Of a DNA stretch of 5,480 nucleotides, positions 1 to 4,404 are shown piece by piece (positions within the stretch are counted from its first letter, which is position 1; each line of letters opens with the position of its first letter). Location: NCBI GenBank assembly GCA_012798865.1, contig JAAZMK010000018.1, positions 1 through 5,480 of the forward strand, given 5' to 3'. The position numbers and the translations under genes were made by a program. Below the pieces are notes generated by a model. It was not told the origin of the DNA and did not search any database. It saw only the letters and a program-made list of their open reading frames with translations. This DNA comes from Clostridiaceae bacterium. Its GTDB lineage: Bacteria; Bacillota; Clostridia; Saccharofermentanales; DTU023.

Positions 1-720
1 AGCGAGAAATACCCTGATCGCGATACGTCTGATATCAAAATCATCGATGAGTCGGATCTCTACGGTCAAATCGCTGTTCAAGGTCCTGAAAGCCTAGATG
101 TTCTTCTCGGTCTTTCGGAGAAACTCGGTCTCACGGAAGAACAGCGCGCACAGCTTGAAGGACTCATGCGTTTCCGCGATATGTCAGTTCCGGTCGAAGG
201 CGAGGATCTCCCTATGATTATCTCGCGCACGGGATACACAGGAGAGAACGGCTATGAACTGTACATCCCCGTCGACAAAACAGTTTACTACTGGGATGTT
301 CTCGTGGACGCCGGCGTTGAGCCGTGCGGACTTGGTTCACGCGATACGCTCCGCCTCGAAGCCGGTATGCCGCTTTACGGTCACGAAATGTCGCCGACAA
401 TCAGCCCATTGGAAGGCGGCATGGGATTCTTCGTCGACAGCGATCGCGAATTCCAAGGCGATGTGATGAGGGACAAAGTCACTCGTCGTCAACTGGCGCT
501 TGTCAGTGACACGAAAGTTATTCCACGCGAAGGATACGAAGTATACCTCGACGGGAAGCAAATCGGCGTCATCTCGTCCGGTACGTTCTCGCCCGTTCTT
601 GAGAAGGGGATTGCCTTTGCGCTCGTCGATGTCGAGACGCCGGAAGTTGAAGCTGTTGAGGTGCTCATTCGCAAGAAGATGCAACCTTTCACGGTCGTCA
701 AACCGCCTTTTGTCGGTTGA
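1..720 (+). CDS. gcvT: Aminomethyltransferase (glycine cleavage T-protein), C-terminal 239 residues, 5' end outside window
   Basis: GcvT takes the aminomethyl group from lipoyl-GcvH, gives 5,10-methylene-tetrahydrofolate and ammonia, and leaves reduced lipoyl. Reading frame 1 is open from the first base to TGA at 718-720. The visible part starts within the folate-binding domain: YGQIAVQGPES at visible residues 21-31, SRTGYTGENGYELYIP at 75-90, and GLGSRDTLRLEAGMPLYGHEM at 110-130, the last two being family signatures that line the folate site. The C-terminal barrel carries IPREGYEVY (174-182) and SSGTFSP (192-198). The family is about 360-370 residues, so roughly 125 N-terminal residues, including the catalytic Asp region, lie upstream. 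The Met at base 166 is internal and not the start. The linker after FQGD (151-154) looks a few residues shorter than usual, while the barrel core is kept. It is the first visible gene of the gcv operon. Any glycine riboswitch would lie upstream, out of view. Confidence 0.97.
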   Translation, partial: SEKYPDRDTSDIKIIDESDLYGQIAVQGPESLDVLLGLSEKLGLTEEQRAQLEGLMRFRDMSVPVEGEDLPMIISRTGYTGENGYELYIPVDKTVYYWDVLVDAGVEPCGLGSRDTLRLEAGMPLYGHEMSPTISPLEGGMGFFVDSDREFQGDVMRDKVTRRQLALVSDTKVIPREGYEVYLDGKQIGVISSGTFSPVLEKGIAFALVDVETPEVEAVEVLIRKKMQPFTVVKPPFVG

Positions 721-753
721 TTGAGTACAGGTAGAACTACCGAGAGTACTCAA
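721..753 (+). repeat. Inverted repeat / hairpin 1 directly after gcvT stop
   Basis: Starting on the base after the gcvT stop, TTGAGTAC (721-728) is perfectly complementary to GTACTCAA (746-753). Inside it GGTA (730-733) pairs with TACC (738-741) around a GAAC loop. There is no T-run after it, so it is not a normal intrinsic terminator. It may protect the gcvT 3' end, mark a processing site or be part of a larger RNA fold; the function is unknown. Confidence 0.6.
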
Positions 754-760
754 CGGATGC

Positions 761-777
761 CGTCCATGCGATGGGCG
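761..777 (+). repeat. Inverted repeat / hairpin 2 between gcvT and gcvH
   Basis: CGTCCAT (761-767) can pair with ATGGGCG (771-777) around a GCG loop, seven pairs with one G-U. One more C-G pair (760-779) is possible with C778 bulged. It sits eight bases after hairpin 1 and has no T-run. Its role is not known. Confidence 0.45.
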
Positions 778-797
778 CGGTAGAAATTAGGTACAAA

Positions 798-822
798 GGC
801 ACGACTCTTCTATGAACGTGCC
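798..822 (+). repeat. Inverted repeat / hairpin 3 between gcvT and gcvH
   Basis: GGCACG (798-803) is perfectly complementary to CGTGCC (817-822), leaving a 13-base loop at 804-816. No T-run follows. The stem is short and the loop large, so alone this would be weak evidence. It is listed because it is the third of four consecutive inverted repeats in this gap. Confidence 0.4.
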
Positions 823-826
823 GTAA

Positions 827-860
827 GACAACCGGTTAAATCGACATGGTCGACAACCGG
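827..860 (+). repeat. Inverted repeat / hairpin 4 with AACCGG direct and inverted repeats, upstream of gcvH
   Basis: CCGGTT (832-837) pairs with AACCGG (855-860), and inside it TCGAC (841-845) pairs with GTCGA (849-853) around an ATG loop, giving a two-part stem. The 9-mer GACAACCGG occurs at 827-835 and again at 852-860, a 25-base period. The left copy extends into the 8-base palindrome AACCGGTT (830-837). The same bases could be an RNA hairpin or a DNA operator with repeated half-sites; the sequence alone does not decide. It ends 37 bases before the gcvH start. Confidence 0.55.
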
Positions 861-880
861 CATAAAAATGAAACTGATAC

Positions 881-887
881 AGGAAGG
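881..887 (+). promoter_or_regulatory. Ribosome binding site that fixes the gcvH start
   Basis: AGGAAGG lies 10 bases before ATG at 898. It decides between two in-frame ATGs: the upstream one at 868 follows CATAAAA with no Shine-Dalgarno sequence and would add ten residues unlike the family N-terminus. Confidence 0.75.
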
Positions 888-897
888 AATCAGAGCT

Positions 898-1260
898 ATG
901 AAATTTTCCAAAACACACGAATGGGTTAAAGTAGACGGAAACATCGCAACAATCGGCTTGACCGATTATGCGCAGGACCAATTGGGTGAGATCGTTTATG
1001 CGGAGGCGGAGCCGGAAGGAACTGTCGTTGAACTCGAAGGCATCATCGGAACCGTGGAATCCGTCAAAGCAGCATCCGACCTCTATGCGCCGGTCAGCGG
1101 CGAGATCGTTGAAGCGAACGAAGAGATCGAAGATGCGCCCGAAATGATCAATGAAGCGCCGTGGGACACATGGTTTGTCAAAATCGATATGGCGGATTCC
1201 GCCGAACTCGATGCGCTGCTCGATGAAGACGCTTACAAAGCATTCTGCGAGGAGGAATAG
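898..1260 (+). CDS. gcvH: Glycine cleavage system H-protein (lipoyl carrier)
   Basis: GcvH carries the lipoyl arm that shuttles the aminomethyl group from P-protein to T-protein and is then reoxidised by L-protein. It is cytoplasmic. The product is 120 residues, slightly short for the family (about 125-130). The start MKFSKTHEWV is the typical N-terminus. The lipoyl site lies in the GTVESVKAASDLYAPVSGEI hairpin, residues 51-70, with Lys57 as the modified residue. The usual late motif of Asn, Pro and Trp is present as INEAPWDTWFVKI (84-96), about one residue shorter between Asn and Trp than the N-x-D-P-Y-G-x-G-W form I recall. It follows a 177-base structured gap after gcvT and is separated from gcvPA by two bases. 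Lipoylation genes are not in the window. Confidence 0.97.
   Translation: MKFSKTHEWVKVDGNIATIGLTDYAQDQLGEIVYAEAEPEGTVVELEGIIGTVESVKAASDLYAPVSGEIVEANEEIEDAPEMINEAPWDTWFVKIDMADSAELDALLDEDAYKAFCEEE
1249..1255 (+). promoter_or_regulatory. Ribosome binding site of gcvPA inside the end of gcvH
   Basis: GAGGAGG is a near-perfect Shine-Dalgarno sequence seven bases before ATG at 1263. It lies in the last codons of gcvH and forces part of the Glu-Glu-Glu C-terminus. This placement suggests translational coupling of gcvPA to gcvH. Confidence 0.85.
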
Positions 1261-1262
1261 GC

Positions 1263-2612
1263 ATGTACGGCTATCTTCCGATGGGCCGTGAGGAACGCCG
1301 CCGGATGTTGGCATCCGTCGGCGTTGACCTCGATAAACTGTTCGACATGATTCCTGAATGCGATCGGTGCAAGGTTTCTGAGTTTGAAGCGCTCCCCGCC
1401 GAAGGCATGAAGGAACTGGAAGTTGTCGAACGCATTCAGGCCTTAGCGGACAAGAATTTGAACACAGTGGACTACGATTGCTATCTCGGCGCTGGTTATT
1501 ACGACCACTACCAACCTGCCGCCGTTAAGCATCTCATCGGCAGATCAGAGTTCCTGACATCGTATACACCTTATCAGGCGGAGATCTCCCAGGGAACGCT
1601 TCAAGCTTATTTCGAGTGGCAGAGCTACATCACGCGCTTGACGGGGCTTCCTGTCGCAAACGCGGGACTTTACGACGCTGCCTCCGGCGCAGCTGAGGCG
1701 GTGCTTCTCGCATGCCGCGATAAACGTCGCTACAAAGTGTTCGTATCTGCCGGATTACATCCCGAGTCACTCGAGACACTCCAGACCTATTGCCATGCTG
1801 CGGACATTGAAGTCGTCGTCGGCGAGATCGACGAGAACGGTCAACAGACTGTATACCCTGACGACAGTAAAGAATATGCCTGTTTCATGATTCAAAGCCC
1901 GAATTACTTCGGTATCGTAGAGGATCTCGATTTGTTAGTCGAGAAAGCGCATGGCGTCGACGCATTGGCAGTCGTCTCTTCCGATCCCGTCAGTTTGGCG
2001 ATGTTGAAGCGCCCGGGTGATGCAGGCGTCGACATCGCGATCGGCGAGGCTCAGTCGCTCGGCATTCCGACGTCGTATGGCGGTCCCGGTATCGGGTACA
2101 TGGCAGTGACAAATAAACTGATGCGCAAAATGCCCGGCAGAATCTGTGGACAGACAGTCGATCGCGACGGAAAAACGTGTTATGTCTTGACTATACAGGC
2201 ACGTGAACAACATATTCGCCGCGAACGCGCGACTTCGAATATCTGCACATCGCAGGCGCTGATGGCGACCGCCGCCACGATCTGGCTCGCCCTACAAGGC
2301 GGTTCGGGGCTGTTGGATGTCGCGGAGCAATCAGCGGCGAAAGCGATCTATCTGCAGAAGAAACTGACCGAAAAAGGTCATTTCCGACTCGTCTATGACA
2401 AACCATACTTCCGTGAATTCCTGATCGAAGCAAAAGAAGGTGTCGACCTCGAGAAGCTCAACAAGGATCTTCTTGAAGAAAACATCATCGGCGGACTCAT
2501 CGTCGACGGCAGCAAGCTCTTGATTGCCGTGACGGAGAAGAAGACAAAGGAGCAACTCGACCGCTATGCGGAGGCGATGCTCCGTCTTTGTGATGCACAG
2601 GGAGGGAAATAG
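1263..2612 (+). CDS. gcvPA: Glycine dehydrogenase (decarboxylating) subunit 1, P-protein alpha-type subunit
   Basis: With GcvPB it forms the P-protein, which decarboxylates glycine and transfers the aminomethyl group to lipoyl-GcvH. The 449-residue product corresponds to the N-terminal half of single-chain P-proteins and has the usual subunit length (about 440-450). Family motifs run in order: YLPMGREERRRML near the start (4-15), SYTPYQAEISQGTLQAYFEW (100-119), VANAGLYDAASGAAEA (131-146), GIPTSYGGPGIGYMA (267-281), GQTVDRDGKTCYVLTIQARE (296-315) and RRERATSNICTSQALMA (319-335). This subunit has an aminotransferase-type fold but no PLP lysine, which is normal because the cofactor lysine is in GcvPB. 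The start is supported by the strong GAGGAGG at 1249-1255 and by the N-terminal match. It is two bases from both neighbours. Position 262 is Ala in GEAQ, where I recall Gly in GEGQ as commoner. Confidence 0.97.
   Translation: MYGYLPMGREERRRMLASVGVDLDKLFDMIPECDRCKVSEFEALPAEGMKELEVVERIQALADKNLNTVDYDCYLGAGYYDHYQPAAVKHLIGRSEFLTSYTPYQAEISQGTLQAYFEWQSYITRLTGLPVANAGLYDAASGAAEAVLLACRDKRRYKVFVSAGLHPESLETLQTYCHAADIEVVVGEIDENGQQTVYPDDSKEYACFMIQSPNYFGIVEDLDLLVEKAHGVDALAVVSSDPVSLAMLKRPGDAGVDIAIGEAQSLGIPTSYGGPGIGYMAVTNKLMRKMPGRICGQTVDRDGKTCYVLTIQAREQHIRRERATSNICTSQALMATAATIWLALQGGSGLLDVAEQSAAKAIYLQKKLTEKGHFRLVYDKPYFREFLIEAKEGVDLEKLNKDLLEENIIGGLIVDGSKLLIAVTEKKTKEQLDRYAEAMLRLCDAQGGK
2601..2606 (+). promoter_or_regulatory. 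Ribosome binding site of gcvPB inside the end of gcvPA
   Basis: GGAGGG lies eight bases before ATG at 2615, within the final Gly-Gly-Lys codons of gcvPA. As at the gcvH/gcvPA junction, the overlap suggests coupled translation, which would help balance the two P-protein subunits. Confidence 0.8.
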
Positions 2613-2614
2613 TC

Positions 2615-4069
2615 ATGTCAAGATATAAAGATACTCCACTAATTTTCGAACTCGAAACTTGTCACGAAGGGAGTCGGTATATTCGTCCCCTGGACGTCCC
2701 GAAGCCGGATTTTGCCGAGTGGTTCGGCGATGCCTATCGCGAAGGAAAACCGAATATTCCCGATGTGGACGAGATTTCCGTCGTTCGACACTTCACGAAT
2801 CTTTCGGCGAAGAACTACCATGTCGAAGTCGGCACGTATCCGCTCGGATCCTGCACAATGAAATACAATCCGAAAGTCAATGAGGATATGGCAGCCCTAA
2901 CAGGTTTTGCGGCGACCCACCCGATGCAACCGGATGAAACAGTGCAAGGCAACCTCGAACTGCTCTATCACCTCGAGAAGTTGCTGAATGATGTGACCGG
3001 CATGGCCGCGTACACGTTCCAACCGGCGGCCGGCGCTCACGGCGAGCTTGCAGGTATTCTCCTGATCAGAGCCTACCACGAAGATCGCGGCGACACGAAG
3101 CGCGATACGATCATCGTCCCGGACGCCGCCCACGGAACGAATCCCGCAACAGCGGCGATGGCGGGCTATAAAGTCCGTGAAATCAAATCGAATGAATTCG
3201 GAACGGTCGACTTGGAATCCTTGGAAGCTGCGCTCGGTGACGACGTCGCGGGATTGATGTTGACGAATCCGAACACGCTCGGCTTGTACGATGGCAACAT
3301 CGAGAAGATCACGAGAATGGTTCACGATTGTGGCGGACTCTGCTATTACGACGGCGCGAATCTCAATGCAATTCTCATGCATGCCAGACCAGGCGACATG
3401 GGGTTTGACTGTGTTCACTGGAATGTTCACAAGACGCTTTCAACGCCTCACGGCGGCGGCGGTCCCGGTGCTGGTCCCGTTGGCTGTAACAAGCTGTTGG
3501 AGCCTTATCTGCCGAGACCCGTCGTCGCGAAGAAGGACGATATGTATTATCTCGACTTTGATCGCCCGAAGTCTTTCGGCATGATCCGATCCTTTGTCGG
3601 TACATTCGGCGTCCTTGTACGCACTTATGCGTATATGCTCTCGAATGGCGCTAAAGGACTCTATGAAGTGTCGGAAGGCGCCGTGGCGAATTCAACCTAT
3701 CTCCGTGAGAGGCTGAAGGATTACTACAATATTCCGTTTGACACGCCCTCGATGCACGAGTTTGTCATGACCGGCGAGTGGCAGAAGAAGGAAAGCGGAT
3801 GCAACACGCTCGATATCGTCAAGCGTCTGATCGATTACGGATTCCATCCGCCGACTGTGTATTTCCCTCTCGTCGTCCAAGAGGCGATCATGATCGAACC
3901 TACGGAGACGGAGACGTGGCGTGATCTTGATGCTCTCGCCGACGCATTTATCAAGATTGCGGAAGAGGCGAAGGAAGACCCCGAACTTCTCAAGGGCGCA
4001 CCGCGCTATACACCGATTGCAAGACCCGACGAGACGGCAGCCGCCAGAGATCCGATTTTGGCAGGTTAA
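2615..4069 (+). CDS. gcvPB: Glycine dehydrogenase (decarboxylating) subunit 2, PLP-binding P-protein subunit
   Basis: This subunit holds pyridoxal phosphate and, paired with GcvPA, releases CO2 from glycine and loads the aminomethyl group on GcvH. It has 484 residues, the usual length. Motifs in order: PLDVPKPDF (25-33), GTYPLGSCTMKYNPKVNE (73-90), TFQPAAGAHGELAG (134-147), IIVPDAAHGTNPATAAMAGY (166-185), LMLTNPNTLGLYD (214-226), and the cofactor site HWNVHKTLSTPHGGGGPGAG (268-287), in which Lys273 should form the Schiff base with PLP. The site reads His-Trp-Asn-Val-His-Lys where most family members I recall have His-Leu-Asn-Leu-His-Lys. The C-terminus EEAKEDPELLKGAPRYTP (450-467) is also typical. 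It is the last gene before the hairpin at 4121, so probably the end of the operon. Together PA and PB total 933 residues, comparable to fused P-proteins. Confidence 0.97.
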   Translation: MSRYKDTPLIFELETCHEGSRYIRPLDVPKPDFAEWFGDAYREGKPNIPDVDEISVVRHFTNLSAKNYHVEVGTYPLGSCTMKYNPKVNEDMAALTGFAATHPMQPDETVQGNLELLYHLEKLLNDVTGMAAYTFQPAAGAHGELAGILLIRAYHEDRGDTKRDTIIVPDAAHGTNPATAAMAGYKVREIKSNEFGTVDLESLEAALGDDVAGLMLTNPNTLGLYDGNIEKITRMVHDCGGLCYYDGANLNAILMHARPGDMGFDCVHWNVHKTLSTPHGGGGPGAGPVGCNKLLEPYLPRPVVAKKDDMYYLDFDRPKSFGMIRSFVGTFGVLVRTYAYMLSNGAKGLYEVSEGAVANSTYLRERLKDYYNIPFDTPSMHEFVMTGEWQKKESGCNTLDIVKRLIDYGFHPPTVYFPLVVQEAIMIEPTETETWRDLDALADAFIKIAEEAKEDPELLKGAPRYTPIARPDETAAARDPILAG

Positions 4070-4120
4070 TGCGGGGATTACGTAGCGTTATCTAACCGAT
4101 ATTGCCAAAGGAAAACAACG

Positions 4121-4154
4121 GTAGCCGGAGCCAAGCTCCGGCTACTCCTATTTT
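4121..4154 (+). terminator. Probable intrinsic terminator of the gcv operon (alternatively a REP-like palindrome)
   Basis: Positions 4121-4131 are perfectly complementary to 4135-4145: an 11-bp GC-rich stem, GTAGCCGGAGC, with a CAA loop. It is followed by TCCTATTTT, a moderately T-rich tail, and preceded by the A-rich GGAAAACAACG, so it could also work on the other strand. It begins 51 bases after the gcvPB stop. The tail is interrupted, so efficiency is uncertain. The GTAG...CTAC ends also resemble those of REP-type intergenic palindromes. Confidence 0.75.
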
Positions 4155-4233
4155 CCCGATTAACCTGTCGCCTAAGATGCGTAAAATGCCCGTAATCGCT
4201 GTGCAAACGACGAGAGGGACTTTTTCGCGGATA

Positions 4234-4242
4234 TGCTAAAAT
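4234..4242 (+). promoter_or_regulatory. Candidate extended -10 promoter element
   Basis: TGCTAAAAT fits an extended -10 (TGn followed by TAAAAT, five of six to TATAAT). There is no good -35 at 17 bases, which extended -10 promoters can tolerate. Transcription would start near 4249 and give a leader of about 155 bases for gap. Judged by motif only. Confidence 0.3.
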
Positions 4243-4265
4243 AACAAGCGGCTCGGAAATATGGC

Positions 4266-4295
4266 AGTACATCGACAAGGTTTTGCGCGTATAAT
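4266..4295 (+). promoter_or_regulatory. Candidate promoter with perfect -10 TATAAT
   Basis: TATAAT at 4290-4295 is a perfect sigma-70/sigma-A -10 hexamer. The best -35 at 18 bases is AGTACA (4266-4271), three of six; the better TCGACA at 4272-4277 is only 12 bases away, too close. A start near 4302 would give a leader of about 100 bases that includes the hairpins at 4355-4395. Confidence 0.45.
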
Positions 4296-4311
4296 ATGCC
4301 GCCTAAAAGCA

Positions 4312-4340
4312 ATTCAACTTGACATATTCCGGGATTGAAT
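4312..4340. repeat. Inverted repeat ATTCAA-N17-TTGAAT around the TTGACA hexamer
   Basis: ATTCAA (4312-4317) and TTGAAT (4335-4340) are perfect inverted 6-mers whose centres are 23 bases apart, about two helical turns, on the two sides of TTGACA at 4319-4324. This is the geometry of a dimeric repressor or activator site, but 6-mers in A+T-rich DNA can occur by chance. Confidence 0.3.
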
Positions 4341-4349
4341 GGTGATAAA
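4319..4349 (+). promoter_or_regulatory. Candidate promoter with perfect -35 TTGACA
   Basis: TTGACA at 4319-4324 is a perfect -35 hexamer. The -10 is weaker: GATAAA at 4344-4349 (four of six) with a long 19-base spacer. A start would fall near 4356, at the left edge of the leader hairpin, so its transcript would lose part of that stem. Confidence 0.35.
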
Positions 4350-4354
4350 AATTC

Positions 4355-4395
4355 GGAAGTGACGAAATATTTCTTGCACTTCCTCAAGAAAGGAA
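4355..4395 (+). promoter_or_regulatory. Structured gap leader with competing hairpins over the ribosome binding site
   Basis: Hairpin A pairs GGAAGTG (4355-4361) with CACTTCC (4377-4383) and encloses the palindrome GAAATATTTC (4364-4373). Hairpin B pairs TTTCTTG (4370-4376) with CAAGAAA (4385-4391), using CACTTCCT as its loop. A third pairing, TTCCT (4380-4384) with AGGAA (4391-4395), covers the Shine-Dalgarno AGGA (4391-4394), which is 10 bases before the gap ATG. These pairings compete for the same bases, so the leader may switch between open and closed states. No known riboswitch class is recognised. Confidence 0.45.
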
Positions 4396-4404
4396 ATTAA
4401 TAAT

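Larger units (their letters stand above)
4155..4404 (+). promoter_or_regulatory. Non-coding region upstream of gap, after the hairpin
   Basis: No convincing gene lies here. Two minus-strand open frames of 66 and 71 codons (4078-4278 and 4172-4387) begin with TTG, lack Shine-Dalgarno sequences and have no recognisable content; one reads through the terminator hairpin. The region becomes A+T-rich and holds three promoter-like elements, an inverted repeat around a -35 hexamer and a structured leader, each described separately. Confidence 0.6.

Noticed and set aside
166..720. gcvT beginning at the Met at 166
   Set aside because: The same frame is open to base 1 and encodes conserved GcvT sequence upstream (YGQIAVQGPES), so this Met is internal and the gene is cut by the window edge.
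850..880. Possible promoter for gcvH (TCGACA ... TGATAC)
   Set aside because: The spacing is 19 bases, the -10 is poor, and the hexamer is better explained as part of hairpin 4.
868..897. Alternative upstream start for gcvH that would add ten residues
   Set aside because: The ATG at 868 has no Shine-Dalgarno sequence, whereas ATG at 898 has AGGAAGG at proper spacing and gives the standard GcvH N-terminus.
721..897. Glycine riboswitch between gcvT and gcvH
   Set aside because: The conserved aptamer core segments I know from gcvT riboswitches are not visible, and the usual location is upstream of gcvT, outside the window.
787..1314. Minus-strand 175-codon open frame over gcvH
   Set aside because: It lies antisense to a clear gcvH, has no recognisable content and is explained by codon shadowing.
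2897..3430. Minus-strand 177-codon open frame over gcvPB
   Set aside because: It is antisense to strongly conserved gcvPB sequence; such open frames are common opposite genes of this composition.
4157..4198. CGATTA/TAATCG inverted repeat after the terminator
   Set aside because: Only 6 bp with a 30-base gap, expected by chance in a region this size.
4078..4387. Two overlapping minus-strand small open frames in the gcvPB-gap interval
   Set aside because: Both begin with TTG, lack a Shine-Dalgarno sequence, match nothing I recognise, and one runs through the terminator hairpin.
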